64,000 nt of DNA from Planctomycetaceae bacterium. GTDB taxonomy: Bacteria; Planctomycetota; Planctomycetia; Pirellulales; Pirellulaceae. How positions within the stretch are numbered: position 1 is the stretch's first letter; each line of letters begins with the position of its first letter. Below are positions 1 through 9,426 of the stretch, in pieces. A program made the position numbers and the translations under genes. The notes under the pieces are model-generated. The model was not told where the DNA came from. It did no database searches and saw only the letters and a program-made list of their open reading frames with translations. The stretch spans positions 1 through 64,000 of the forward strand of contig JAIYDN010000070.1 of NCBI GenBank assembly GCA_027487485.1. The letters are read 5' to 3'.

Positions 1-371
1 GTAAAGCAAAATCAGTATAGTGTTGCCGTAGAATTCGTTGGATAGTAAGTTTCATCAAGCACCTTTAGAAACGATGCAAGTAGTCAACCAACGTATAAGC
101 CCCGCTAGGCCAGTTCAACTAATTGTCTACGGACTTTACTAAAAGTCCTTTTGCCTAAATTTACCATACCTTCGGTGGCTGGTGCAATCGACTCTGAGCA
201 AGGTAAACTGATTCGAGTAAATTTTTTTGATACAATTAAGTCTGCTTTTCCAGTGCTAGTCAACCGCGGTCGGGAGCATTATATTGAGTTTCGGATTGGC
301 CGAGTTTTCTTGAATTTTGGTTTTCCAGCTTATGTTGATTTTGGCTTGGCAAGAATATATGGAGTTGCATT
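1..371. other. Left-edge intergenic region upstream of the integron-type integrase
   Basis: I see no convincing gene here. The one open frame (151-522) overlaps the integrase start in another frame and resembles nothing I know. In integrons the attI recombination site and the cassette array normally lie beside the 5' end of intI, so any attI would fall here and any cassettes would be to the left of the window. A short stretch near 95-125 loosely recalls the 3' end of some attC sites, but I cannot assign core sites with confidence. Confidence 0.4.
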
Positions 372-1424
372 TTGGATGAATCCGATTCTGACTCGATGTC
401 AAAAAATGACGGCCTTATTTCTCAGGTCCGACGACTCGCTCGCACCATGCATATCGCTAAAAGGACCGAGGAGGCTTACGTTGGGTGGATCACTCGATTC
501 CTGGTCTACCATCGTGATCTGAATGGTGCTTGGATCCACCCCCTAAAATTGGGGAGCCCGGAGGTGAATGCCTTCCTGTCACACCTGGCAGTCGAGCGAA
601 AGGTGGCCGCTAGCACTCAGAATCAGGCGCTGTCGGCTCTGCTTTTTCTGTTCACCAAGGTCCTGAAAGTCGATGTCAAATTTGATGCGATTCGGGCGAA
701 AAAGCCATCCAAACTCCCTGTCGTTTTATCCGCCTCCGAGGTAGCTCGCATTTTGGAATGCATCCAGCCAAGGCCGAAAAAACTGATTGGTAGTCTTCTT
801 TACGGGTGTGGATTGCGCCTGATGGAAGCGTGCCGCCTACGCTTCAAAGATATCGATTTTGAACGGAAACAAATCATCATCCGAGAAGCCAAAGGAGAAA
901 AAGATCGGGCTGTTCCTCTGCCTCAAAAGCTTGTCGGTGACTTGAAACACCAAATGGACTTGGTCGAAAAACTTCATCGGCAAGACATCTTGGTGGGTGC
1001 TGGCTGGGTGTGGCTTCCTTACGCGCTGGCGGTTAAGTATCCGCAGGCTGGTAGGGAGCTTGGTTGGCAATACTTGTTTCCAGCCAAAAACCTTTCTTAC
1101 GATTCCCATCCTCGCGAAGCTGCAGAAGGGGTCGAGGATGAGCATGTTATCGATGGGGATCGCATGCAATTGAGGCGGCATCACGTGAATGAGAATTCCG
1201 TTCAAGCTGCCGTGAAAGTGGCTGTGGAACGAGCTGGTGTTTTGAAGAAAGTGTCCTGCCATACGTTTCGGCATAGCTTTGCGACGCATCTGCTTGAAAG
1301 CGGTAAAGACATTCGGACGATTCAGCACCTGCTCGGCCATGCGGATGTCTCGACCACTATGATTTACACTCATGTCAGTAGGCTTGGGGCGAGCGGGGTG
1401 CAGAGTCCTTTGGATCTTATTTAG
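372..1424 (+). CDS. intI: Integron-type tyrosine recombinase (IntI-like)
   Basis: Tyrosine-family site-specific recombinase of 350 residues. The N-terminal SAM-like core-binding domain covers about residues 12-105 and the catalytic domain 115-340. The catalytic set is intact: R149 in GCGLRL, K174, H297 and R300 in [11 protein letters not shown]323 in LLGH, and the nucleophile Y332 in IYTHV. The stretch at about 205-275, with [16 protein letters not shown] and a following RRHHV, is the extra patch that separates IntI integrases from XerC/XerD. That spacer is longer than in class 1 IntI. The family recombines attC and attI sites to capture gene cassettes. M9 (position 396) is an alternative start; GGAG at about 361 favours 372. 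No cassettes are seen downstream, and an array would be expected upstream, outside the window. I am confident of the family but not of activity. Confidence 0.9.
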   Translation: MDESDSDSMSKNDGLISQVRRLARTMHIAKRTEEAYVGWITRFLVYHRDLNGAWIHPLKLGSPEVNAFLSHLAVERKVAASTQNQALSALLFLFTKVLKVDVKFDAIRAKKPSKLPVVLSASEVARILECIQPRPKKLIGSLLYGCGLRLMEACRLRFKDIDFERKQIIIREAKGEKDRAVPLPQKLVGDLKHQMDLVEKLHRQDILVGAGWVWLPYALAVKYPQAGRELGWQYLFPAKNLSYDSHPREAAEGVEDEHVIDGDRMQLRRHHVNENSVQAAVKVAVERAGVLKKVSCHTFRHSFATHLLESGKDIRTIQHLLGHADVSTTMIYTHVSRLGASGVQSPLDLI

Positions 1425-1998
1425 CGGGTTTCGAGCAAGATCAAGCGGTGCCACCCCGCGCTGGCCGTCGAGCCCCATAGCTTTTCGTTGGGTTCACCCC
1501 AATCGGACGCTACAACTGGAAGCTACAAGCGACTCTCATCTTGAAATCTCATTTTCATTTTGGGCCTCCGTCGGGCTCGTCCCGGTCGGGGCCAACGTTT
1601 GCGTCTTTGGGTAGCTTTCAGTTGTGCGCTCCGCCGAGATAAACTCGACGGAAGCGAGAGCTGGCCCAGGTGCGGTAGCACGCCTGTAGCTTTCAGTTGT
1701 GTGCTCCGCCGAGATGAACTCGACGGAAGCGAGAATTGGCACGGGGCCGGTAGCATGCTTGTAGCTTTCAGTTGTGTGCTCCGACGAGATGAACGCGACG
1801 GAAGCGAGAGCTGGCACGGGTTCGGTAGCATGCCAAACCTGTTACGGTCGTCGGGCTCGAGGCCCTGGACCGCGATCGCGGGTGGGGGGCGCTTCGGGGT
1901 AGCGCACCAAACCTTTTGCGAAATTCGGGCACGAGGCCCTGTTTCGCTTTTTTGCGAGTGAAACCGCATGCTACTTTGGTGTTCGCTTTTCCTGGCCG
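1425..1998. other. Non-coding region with GC-rich repeats between integrase and tRNA terminator
   Basis: I see no gene with a recognisable product here. The open frames on both strands are by-products of the 75-bp tandem repeat listed separately. The flanks (about 1560-1600 and 1850-1950) are also GC-rich and contain related short words such as TCGGGCTCG, which suggests decay of a larger repeated block. Confidence 0.5.
1611..1835. repeat. Three-copy 75-bp tandem direct repeat
   Basis: Three head-to-tail units start at 1611, 1686 and 1761, each beginning GTAGCTTTCAGTTGTG and each exactly 75 bp long. They differ at only a handful of positions. Each unit carries GAGAT.AAC.CGACGGAAGCG. There are no unique spacers between units, so this is a simple tandem array and not CRISPR. 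It lies just downstream of the integrase. Function unknown. Confidence 0.9.
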
Positions 1999-2045
1999 GA
2001 AAAAGAAAAAGCCTCAGCATTCTTTTTTGAATGCTGAGGCTTTTT
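1999..2045 (-). terminator. Intrinsic terminator of the tRNA-Pro gene
   Basis: A perfect 12-bp stem (GCCTCAGCATTC with its complement) with a 6-nt loop occupies 2011-2040. Read on the minus strand it is followed by TTTTTCTTTTTCC, giving a rho-independent terminator just after the tRNA. The plus strand also has five T residues after the stem, so it may work in both directions. Confidence 0.85.
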
Positions 2046-2050
2046 GAATG

Positions 2051-2126
2051 TCGGGGTGATAGGATTCGAACCTACGACCCTCTGGTCCCAAACCAGATGC
2101 GCTAGCCAGACTGCGCTACACCCCGA
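2051..2126 (-). tRNA. tRNA-Pro (anticodon UGG)
   Basis: On the minus strand this 76-nt sequence folds as a cloverleaf. The acceptor arm TCGGGGT pairs with ACCCCGA, the D arm carries GCGCAG.CTGGCTAGCGC, the anticodon stem-loop is CTGGT-TTGGGAC-like with TGG as anticodon, and the T arm contains GGTTCGAATCC. The 3' CCA is not encoded. A strong terminator follows directly. tRNA genes are frequent integration targets, but the adjacent recombinase is of integron type and would not be expected to use one. Confidence 0.95.
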
Positions 2127-2531
2127 TTGTGTCCCTCAATCTCAACCCGTTCTGCCGCTCGATGGTTACTTCGAGCTGATTTCGAATTTCGACGAAAGCA
2201 CCGCCGCGAACCCTTTTACCGGCTCACTGCAACACTTTTACCCTACCAGCCATATCTTCGCTAGACCAATTTCCAAGCCTGATTTCGAACAAGACTACTT
2301 TCGCCAGAGAATTGCTCGTCCGGGTGCTTTGTTATTAGAAAAACTGCTTTGGCGACTGCTGCACTAGAATTGGTGCGAAGCTTGGCGTCTGGCCTCGCTT
2401 CGCGTTCACGGGAACGCGCTAGCACCCAATGCTATCCACTTTCGAGCTGTTTTGAATGTCGAACACCGAATGGAGAATGTCGAATAACGAATTGGTGTAG
2501 CGCCTGCGGCTGAGGTTGATGATTGGGCTTT
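2127..2531. other. Intergenic region, no gene seen
   Basis: About 400 bp between the tRNA and the end of the barrel-protein gene. I see no supported coding region. Around 2498-2515 it holds TAGCGCCTGCGGCTGAGG, a partial copy of the dispersed GCGGCTAGCGCC-type repeat found several more times in this window. Confidence 0.5.
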
Positions 2532-5186
2532 TTAAAATTTCCAGCGAAACTCGGTTCGCATCCCGTAGATGTCGGAGCCTCGATCGATCCAGCCGTTCAT
2601 GAAATCGATCCGCCAGATGCTACGATTGTTGATCGCTCGTTGGTAGCGTGTTCCAAGAGCATACTGCGGGCCGGCAACCGCTTTCAGCAGCGGATCGCCG
2701 TATGTGTCCAAGGCTGCAAATTCACCGATCCATTGCTGGCGGAAGTCGGCACTTAGAACGTTCAATCCGATCGCTCCGCCGTAAGCATTTGCGCCGGTCG
2801 CATTCAGCGTAGGATAGCCGGTTAACGCATCGGTCTCAAAATTGATACCAGTGTTTCGCAGAATGCCTCCCGCGTTTCCAGCCCGCGCAACGCTCTGAGG
2901 CCGACCGCTACCTACAAAGAAGTTCCAGTAGGGCACGAAGGTGCTAGGCTTGGATGAAATCAGGCTGTTTTCGAATAGCAGCAAGCCACCATCTGCGGAA
3001 CGAGTATTTGCGGGTCCTGACTGGCCGATATTGCCAATCAGTCGAATGGAATTGGAAATCCGCCCGAAATAACGACGCGTGTAGGCGATGGCTGCGTTGT
3101 GATACGATCGGCCTAGGTTATCGAAGTCATCGAGGTAAGCGTAGTCTGCTTCGATGTAACCTTGGTAGGCTTCCAAGAACCATGCGGTACCGTAAACGCC
3201 AGCATCATTGTTATCGTTCTGAAATGCTGGGCTTGTCACTTGATTGAAGCCTGCAAAGAACGTGGCCTCGAAGTTCGAAATGTTGAGCTCACGATTGTGC
3301 TTCCAGGGTGTTCCCAAGGCGAAGCCAGCGATTGCATCTTCCATCCAGATTCCATTCTGATAGAGAAGTGGAACTAAACCGCAAGTGAACGGCAAATCGA
3401 ACGGAGCGTCATCACCGATGAGACTGCCCGTGATTGCCCCGAGGTCACCTTCGAAAAATGCCGTATCGGCTTGGAAGTCGAGCTCCTCTTCGAACTCCAC
3501 ATCGTTGTCACTGAAATCGAGGCGCGTGAAGCGTCCGTTGTGGTCGAGCGGGCCTGTGAATAGGTGAAACCGTTCGGTGCCTGTGAACCGCAAATCCATG
3601 TCCAAATTGAGTCGATGAGCCCAATTGCGAATGTGTTGGCCTTGGTCGCGATGAACGCCCACCGCCGTTCGGTAGTCACCATAAACCAAGAACGAGGGTT
3701 GCAGCAAGTTGACATCGCTGAATACGGGCACACCGGGTTCATACATTCCACCGGTGTAAAACGGACGCCACCACTCTACCCAGGGGCGTTGTGTTTCTAC
3801 CGCTAACTTGCCGGTATAGGTTTGTAGTTCTAGTTGCGGATCGAGCGGCTTTGCTTCGAACGGGATGGGAGCAAAATCCATCTCTTGAAAGGGGACTTGG
3901 CATGACCCATTTGTCATTCGCGGACCCTCGGGTACACAGTCCGCTATCGGTTGGTTGGGATGCAGTTGCCAGCGATTCTCATCGAGCCGCGTTTGCCAAG
4001 AATCTGAATGAGGGACCGCCGTGGCATGCCTCGCAGCGGGGGCCAACCTTCTGTTAAGGAAGTTATAAACCGGCCCTGACATTACCTGACGTGAAGCGGG
4101 CGAGCCGTTATTCAGAATCGAACCGAATTGAGGCGAATTGCTATAGGTTCCACCGTTCCAGATCATAGGATACGAATCGTCCTGGAATTCAATCCCCTCT
4201 TGGTTCGCGAAGCCTTGATGCAGAGCCGGCGGAGCCACCGCCCCGTTCATCGAAGACGTTCCTGGGGTAGCTTGATTCCCTTGCGAATTTGCGAGAGGTG
4301 GCGGAGGGATCCGTTCCACTTTCGGTAGCGGAAAGATGCGCCTGGGTTCTGGCAGTTCAAGTTCTTGGGATGTTTTTGGTTCAAAGCCTGGGAAGTTCTC
4401 GGGGGCAGGTTGTACGGGGACTGGCACAACGCGTTCAGCCGGTGTCTGCAAGTTGGGCTTTGAAAACGGAGTTACCGACTTCTCCCGATCTTCCAGAAGT
4501 AGATCATTCTCCGATCGTTTCGGAGGTAGTTCTTCCAGCAGTTCTTCTGGATGGTCTTCATTGGCTTCTATAGGCTTCACCGCTTCTGGACTCTGGGCAC
4601 TTGGGGCTGGAGCGATAAGCAAATCGCTTGGGCTTGAGGGGGTTGATTGTGGCGACGTAAGCTCGAGAGGCTCGGAAGGTTCAACTACGGGTTTCTTCTC
4701 ATCGGGTACGGTTGTTGGCGCAAGCACGCCATAGAAATCGTCATTTCCCGACGCGGATTCCGTTGCCGGCGTTTCTTGGAGGAAGCGTCGATTCGCGGTT
4801 GGTATGGGCTTAAGATCACGTTGGTTCGCGATATTCGGAGCGGGGAACCATCGGACTTTGTCGAGCGCAACGGGGGTTGCAATAGGAGGTGCAATCCGAA
4901 GATTGGGGGAGGAGGGAGTTCCATTCGCGACGGAAGCTGGTTGCTTGATAAATAATCGCTTTGGGAGCGAGCCCTTTTGCGATTTCTGCAGTGAGTTCTG
5001 CAGTGCGTTCTTTGCCGAGAACTCGCTGGCTGAAATGCTAGCACCGGACAAGGATGGCTGATGGGCATTTGCCGAATTGGGATCGGTTAGGTTTTGCGAG
5101 AAAGCGGGAAGTGCAGCCCCGCAAATGAGCGAGACGCCTAGGAACCATTTCGCGTGGGTGTGAATTGCTTCTTTCAAGATGTTCAT
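2532..5186 (-). CDS. Putative outer-membrane beta-barrel protein paired with a multiheme cytochrome
   Basis: 884 residues. A signal peptide covers about residues 1-31 (hydrophobic FLGVSLICGAALPAFS). A long Pro/Ser/Glu-rich, probably disordered stretch runs from about 35 to 330. A C-terminal region from about 468 to 884 is rich in alternating aromatic and polar residues and ends in FRWKF. A terminal Phe after alternating residues is the usual signature of outer-membrane barrels. Its start overlaps the stop of the upstream pentaheme cytochrome gene by 4 nt, so the two are almost certainly co-translated. The pairing recalls porin-cytochrome conduits (MtrAB type) in which a barrel houses or anchors a cytochrome, but I see no sequence that identifies it as MtrB. 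The specific role is inferred from context. Confidence 0.65.
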   Translation of the reverse strand: MNILKEAIHTHAKWFLGVSLICGAALPAFSQNLTDPNSANAHQPSLSGASISASEFSAKNALQNSLQKSQKGSLPKRLFIKQPASVANGTPSSPNLRIAPPIATPVALDKVRWFPAPNIANQRDLKPIPTANRRFLQETPATESASGNDDFYGVLAPTTVPDEKKPVVEPSEPLELTSPQSTPSSPSDLLIAPAPSAQSPEAVKPIEANEDHPEELLEELPPKRSENDLLLEDREKSVTPFSKPNLQTPAERVVPVPVQPAPENFPGFEPKTSQELELPEPRRIFPLPKVERIPPPPLANSQGNQATPGTSSMNGAVAPPALHQGFANQEGIEFQDDSYPMIWNGGTYSNSPQFGSILNNGSPASRQVMSGPVYNFLNRRLAPAARHATAVPHSDSWQTRLDENRWQLHPNQPIADCVPEGPRMTNGSCQVPFQEMDFAPIPFEAKPLDPQLELQTYTGKLAVETQRPWVEWWRPFYTGGMYEPGVPVFSDVNLLQPSFLVYGDYRTAVGVHRDQGQHIRNWAHRLNLDMDLRFTGTERFHLFTGPLDHNGRFTRLDFSDNDVEFEEELDFQADTAFFEGDLGAITGSLIGDDAPFDLPFTCGLVPLLYQNGIWMEDAIAGFALGTPWKHNRELNISNFEATFFAGFNQVTSPAFQNDNNDAGVYGTAWFLEAYQGYIEADYAYLDDFDNLGRSYHNAAIAYTRRYFGRISNSIRLIGNIGQSGPANTRSADGGLLLFENSLISSKPSTFVPYWNFFVGSGRPQSVARAGNAGGILRNTGINFETDALTGYPTLNATGANAYGGAIGLNVLSADFRQQWIGEFAALDTYGDPLLKAVAGPQYALGTRYQRAINNRSIWRIDFMNGWIDRGSDIYGMRTEFRWKF

Positions 5187-7483
5187 CTCACCACGAATTC
5201 TGTCGAGTAGGGATGCACATCAATGATCGAGTCATTTAAAGACTGCAGCATGTCGGGGGTGCCGGCACAAAAGATCATGAAGTACGGGGGCTCAACTCGG
5301 CTTCGCATTCGAATACTCAATCGATAAACACCTGGCTTGCGAATCAAATTGCCTGGGATCTTGTAATGAGCGGTTCTTGAATCCAAGGGTGGTATGCTGT
5401 GCGCTTCCATTCGGATGAATGGGGGGTGATTCAGTACCGTATAGGGAACGGTTCCTGGTCGAAAGAAGGGAAGCGGGTCCAAATCAACTGGAACAGGCAG
5501 GTACATTTCACGATCGGTACCTTTGATGTTGGTGATCAAGAACTTGGTTTGGAAGTTGACGAGTTGCTTATCTTGCTGAAAGCGTCCCGCACGTACATCC
5601 AACGAATGCCAATCTAGAATATCGCCGTTGGTATCCAAGTGCCCGGATTCCCAAATGTGCGAACCATCTGGGCCAACTAAGACGGCATTCATCCACAACT
5701 GTGGCTGAGCTCCCAAAGATCCGCTGGGCATGTTGTGCCCTTCGCTGGTGTTGCTAACAATGTAGCGAACCTTGATATCCTGACCTGCTCGAAGCTCTCC
5801 GTCGAAGAATGGGCCATCGATGCGACTTCCATTTTCTAGGACCTCGGAAGCTGTGCTACGTTTGATCGCGAGCAGCTTTTCATTCTCATCGATCACTTTT
5901 CGAGCGTCCCGTCGTTCTTGTGCGGAGCTCCAAGCGGCCGGGAATTGCGATTGAAATTGACCTTGGGCAAGTCCCTTTTCAAAGGAATCCCTCCCCCAGC
6001 CTTGTCGATGATCAAACTGAAGCCATTGTTCGACGGTCCATCGCAATGATTTTTCGTTGTGAGGGAAGATACCAGGGTGTGCAAGTGGGTACCCTGGACC
6101 ATAGAAAATATGATTGGAATGTTTGCGGTTCGTATCGATGGTTTTTCCGGATACCTCAGCCGCGGCTCCGTACGTGTAGCCAAGTGGCTTTCCAGGAACA
6201 GCACCCATGTGACAGTCCTGGCAAGAGATTCCTTTCTTACATGCAGGTCCCGAGCGATACTGTTGATAAACAACCTCCAGGGCAATTCCGGGTTGCACCA
6301 TCACTTGATGGCAGCCGGCGCAGAAAGAGCTGTCGGAGAGTTGTTCGAACTTGATAGCTCCTTGGTGGATACCTTGCAGAGGGCGTTTATCATTCGGGTC
6401 GGTTTTTACCTTGAAGTTGTCCGCGTCGGCGATGACCGCTGCAATTCCATCTCCACCAATGTTGCCTACCACAGGATCGTAAGGTGATCCGGTTTCGATG
6501 CGTCGTTCCCCGTTGACGCGTCCATACCGTTCGACCACTCGATGGCAGGCAATGCAGGTGATTCCTTCGCGGAAGACAACTGGTCCGTTGAAGATGGACG
6601 CTTCACGCGGATAATCCGTTTGCGTAGCGACGGGCGCATGGCATCGAACGCAAAACGTGTTGGAGGTTCCTCGCGTCAAATCGGCAACGGCCTGTTCGAA
6701 GCGTTGAAACATGGGTGAAACGGCCGAGTAAGCGTGTCCGCTGACTCGCCATTCGTCGTATATTTTCTGATGGCATTTGGCACACGAAAGAGCCGACGGA
6801 TACTTCTCGTTGGCAAACACTTCCAGGTGTGGATCCACTGCGGCTTGTGCGTTCGCAGGGGTTTGTTCGCGTCGCTGCGAGCGATCCATTTCACGTGCAG
6901 CATCCGGCCCAAGGTTGGAAAGCGGATCCGCAGCATTGCTATTGGTGTTTGGAGCCAACAAGTCATCGCTGCCCCCGGTTGCTCCCGCTGCAGAACCCGA
7001 TGTGTTTCCCGGAGAAGTTAGCAAATCGTCATCACCCGTTTGGAGAGTACGATTGCTGGCTAAAGAATAGGAGCCGGAGTCGCGTTTTGATGCTTGCGAG
7101 GAATGAACAGAATGAGGTGCATGAGGGGCGTGAGAAGAATGAGGTGCATATCGATTGACGATCGGCTTCGAGTTGCCGGTGGTACGGTGGGGCGCTGGGG
7201 TGTTTGGCAGATCCGTTCGGTTTAGAAAGGCTCGCAGGCGTTCGGTATTGATAGGCTCGGTCGACGAGCGAGGAACACCGTTAGGGATCTGGGATAAATT
7301 CGATCGAAGTTCGGATGGGACGCCTGCGTAAGGTTCGTGATTCATGGGCCACGAACCCCCGTCAGGCGGGATGCATATGCCGGCAACTTGGGCCGAGGCG
7401 GCATTAGCGAGCAGACCAAGGATGCCTAGGGCGAACATCCATGGAAAGCTGACTTCAGAATGCCCTCTGGATTGATTGTTCAT
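5183..7483 (-). CDS. Secreted pentaheme c-type cytochrome (cytochrome c554-like)
   Basis: 766 residues with a signal peptide ending near ANAASA-Q (residue 31). A low-complexity linker (about 90-215) contains a His/Ser/Ala/Pro-rich patch. The heme domain holds five CxxCH motifs: CAKCH 234-238, CVRCH 278-282, CIACH 310-314, CAGCH 388-392 and CQDCH 421-425. Several further His residues (for example in HAYS and HNMPSG) could be axial ligands. The region around the first motif (CAKCHQKIYDEW) resembles cytochrome c554-type multiheme proteins. The C-terminal 300 residues look like a beta-rich domain without hemes. Such proteins carry electrons in the periplasm or at the surface. The barrel gene follows with a 4-nt overlap. 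The redox partner is unknown. Confidence 0.85.
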   Translation of the reverse strand: MNNQSRGHSEVSFPWMFALGILGLLANAASAQVAGICIPPDGGSWPMNHEPYAGVPSELRSNLSQIPNGVPRSSTEPINTERLRAFLNRTDLPNTPAPHRTTGNSKPIVNRYAPHSSHAPHAPHSVHSSQASKRDSGSYSLASNRTLQTGDDDLLTSPGNTSGSAAGATGGSDDLLAPNTNSNAADPLSNLGPDAAREMDRSQRREQTPANAQAAVDPHLEVFANEKYPSALSCAKCHQKIYDEWRVSGHAYSAVSPMFQRFEQAVADLTRGTSNTFCVRCHAPVATQTDYPREASIFNGPVVFREGITCIACHRVVERYGRVNGERRIETGSPYDPVVGNIGGDGIAAVIADADNFKVKTDPNDKRPLQGIHQGAIKFEQLSDSSFCAGCHQVMVQPGIALEVVYQQYRSGPACKKGISCQDCHMGAVPGKPLGYTYGAAAEVSGKTIDTNRKHSNHIFYGPGYPLAHPGIFPHNEKSLRWTVEQWLQFDHRQGWGRDSFEKGLAQGQFQSQFPAAWSSAQERRDARKVIDENEKLLAIKRSTASEVLENGSRIDGPFFDGELRAGQDIKVRYIVSNTSEGHNMPSGSLGAQPQLWMNAVLVGPDGSHIWESGHLDTNGDILDWHSLDVRAGRFQQDKQLVNFQTKFLITNIKGTDREMYLPVPVDLDPLPFFRPGTVPYTVLNHPPFIRMEAHSIPPLDSRTAHYKIPGNLIRKPGVYRLSIRMRSRVEPPYFMIFCAGTPDMLQSLNDSIIDVHPYSTEFVVR

Positions 7484-7869
7484 TCGGAGTTCTGGTATCG
7501 AGAATCGCCTGAAATGGCTAGCATTTGTGCGCCATACAACAAATACAACTGTTACCCGTCGAACATTGGGATCGACCGTTACAGTCGGATTTCTCAGGAA
7601 ATAGAGTCCAGTAGGAAACGACTATGGAAACGTCAAGGACCACCCAAGTGGCAGGGATGCACTAGTCGTTACATTTTGCCAAAGACTTTTCGCAATCTCG
7701 AGTGACTTCACGTTTCTCTTGAAGACACTCTGTGAATGGCATCCCAAGATTGTTCGACTGGATTATTCCTACTGATCCACAGAGGCTCCTCGCGTAGCAC
7801 GATTTGTTGCAGCCGAGAGTTCCGTGGTGGGTGTCTGCGGTTGAAAACCAAGGATGAGTAATCTGGGCC
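7484..7869. other. Divergent intergenic region upstream of the cytochrome operon
   Basis: About 390 bp between two divergent genes. It should hold the promoters of the cytochrome-barrel operon (minus strand) and of the small membrane-anchored protein (plus strand). I see no clear hairpin or operator and no supported ORF. Confidence 0.4.
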
Positions 7870-8451
7870 ATGCGAATGTTTCGCAAAAGCAAACCCGTAT
7901 TTAGACACATAGAACGATCGCTTCGTCCGAGAGAAGATGCATCTGTTATGAAAGATACTACCCCATCCTATCGCTGCAAAGTAACCAAAGGGAACTCACG
8001 TGCTTCCTTAAAATTGGGATTAAAAAGCTTTCCAGTTCAGGTGGTGGAAATGAGTCGGGATAGTTTCAGCGTGCGCGTTCCCGTGAGAATTGCCAATCGA
8101 GTGAAGGTTGGCAGCAAACCGAAACTTCTTTACCAAGAAATGCTGTGGCGAGTTTGTTGCACTCAGAAATGGGTCAGTGAAAACCAGCTTGTCGACTTGG
8201 AATTTCAACAAATCGCTGAGTTAACCCCCTTAAAGATCGTCAATCAATCGGTTGGCGGCTCGGCAGGTCATGTTCTTGCAAATCCCCATGATAGCAGCTT
8301 GAAGGTTGCTTCATTCGCCGCATTGGTTTTAACCATCTTGATCATGCCGGCTTGGGGAGGACAGTGGGGGACTTCCGATGCAATTTGTAATGCAGTTCAG
8401 ACGGTTTGGGATACGCTAGGGCAGATGGTTGGGTTAAAACGCTCCACTTAG
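7870..8451 (+). CDS. Small protein with possible PilZ-like domain and one C-terminal membrane helix
   Basis: 193 residues of unrecognised family. Residues about 33-120 form a beta-rich stretch (SFPVQVVEMSRDSFSVRVP, then a hydrophobic strand pattern ending in VDLEFQQI). This is the layout of PilZ-type or similar small barrels often seen in planctomycetes, but no RxxxR motif that would mark c-di-GMP binding is clear. One hydrophobic helix lies near 146-162 (VASFAALVLTILIMPAW). A later ATG at 7948 (residue 27) is a reasonable alternative start. No neighbour gives its function. Confidence 0.5.
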   Translation: MRMFRKSKPVFRHIERSLRPREDASVMKDTTPSYRCKVTKGNSRASLKLGLKSFPVQVVEMSRDSFSVRVPVRIANRVKVGSKPKLLYQEMLWRVCCTQKWVSENQLVDLEFQQIAELTPLKIVNQSVGGSAGHVLANPHDSSLKVASFAALVLTILIMPAWGGQWGTSDAICNAVQTVWDTLGQMVGLKRST

Positions 8452-8508
8452 TCCAACCGCACTTTTGGCGTTTGGCTGGATGTGTTCTCCGTTTAGCAGG
8501 AGGCTGAC

Positions 8509-9426
8509 TTGCCCTACGTTTGGATGTTGATTGGATCTTTTTTCTTCGCCGTGATGGCATTGCTGGCGGAGTCCTTAGCCGACCAGTTCACCTACCCTTG
8601 GATTACATTCATACGTTCGGGGGTTGCTACGGTGCTGGCGTTTTCTCTTGCCATAGCGGGTGGTGCCAAGCTCGTATTCTTGAAGCCGCGTACCTTGTGG
8701 GCTCGATCGATTTCAGGCTGGGCGGCTATGATTTGCGGGTTCTACGCGCTGACTCATTATGACGCCGCAATCGTCTTGGCGTTGACCAACATGTATCCCT
8801 TGTGGGTCGCGATATTATCCTGGCCTATGCTTGGCAAGATACCAGCGAGACCGACTTGGTTAGCTTTAGGGGTGAGTTGCTTGGGCGTTTGGCTGGTGTA
8901 TTCCAGCGGAATCGAGACCAATCCGAAGGTGGTTAGCCAATCGTACAATCCCCAGGTTGCTATCCCATCGGCAATCCTCGCAGGAATCCTGAGCGGCGTA
9001 GCGTTGATCAACTTGCATAGGGTGAAGGATCTGGATACCCGTTCTGTGGTGACGCACTTTTCCGGGGTCGCAACCACACTGAGCCTTTTGGTTTGGTTGG
9101 TTGTCCCCCTGGATCCGCCCACTCGGGCCTACGATCAATCTTCGTTGGTGAGAATCATCCTGGTTGGGGTCGCAGCCACGATCGGTCAGCTCTGTTTGAC
9201 CATGGCGTTTTCAAAAGGTGCACCGGCACGAGTCAGTGTCGTGGGATTGTCGCAAGTCGCGGTTGCAGTGGTTGTGAAGGGAGTGCTTGAGGGACGCATT
9301 CCCACGATTGGAAGCTTGGTCGGCATGATCTTGATCGTGGCTGCAACCGTTTGGGTTATCCTTGCTTCCGATGCTGCACCCAACTCAAGCGATCCTAATC
9401 TGCAGGGTAAGCAACTCGAGCCATGA
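8509..9426 (+). CDS. EamA/DMT-family transporter
   Basis: 305 residues, almost entirely hydrophobic, with about ten predicted membrane helices arranged as two repeats of the EamA fold (about 1-135 and 145-290). This family (drug/metabolite transporter superfamily) moves small metabolites or amino acids; the substrate cannot be read from sequence. The start is TTG at 8509, preceded by a perfect AGGAGG at 8498-8503 with 5 nt spacing, which decides the start. It is a single gene with no clear partner. Confidence 0.85.
   Translation: MPYVWMLIGSFFFAVMALLAESLADQFTYPWITFIRSGVATVLAFSLAIAGGAKLVFLKPRTLWARSISGWAAMICGFYALTHYDAAIVLALTNMYPLWVAILSWPMLGKIPARPTWLALGVSCLGVWLVYSSGIETNPKVVSQSYNPQVAIPSAILAGILSGVALINLHRVKDLDTRSVVTHFSGVATTLSLLVWLVVPLDPPTRAYDQSSLVRIILVGVAATIGQLCLTMAFSKGAPARVSVVGLSQVAVAVVVKGVLEGRIPTIGSLVGMILIVAATVWVILASDAAPNSSDPNLQGKQLEP

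Noticed and set aside
95-125. attC-like end near the left edge
   Set aside because: Only one half resembles an attC; the second core site and the conserved spacing are missing from the window.
151-522. Plus-strand 123-residue open frame upstream of the integrase
   Set aside because: It overlaps intI in another frame and has no ribosome site or known domain.
1611-1835. CRISPR-like repeat array
   Set aside because: The 75-bp units are directly head to tail with no unique spacers, and no cas genes are present.
1523-2020. Minus-strand 165-residue open frame over the tandem repeats
   Set aside because: Its sequence repeats because the DNA does; no ribosome site and no family resemblance.
2044-2367. 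Plus-strand 107-residue open frame
   Set aside because: It reads through the tRNA-Pro gene on the opposite strand and has no start signal or recognisable domain.
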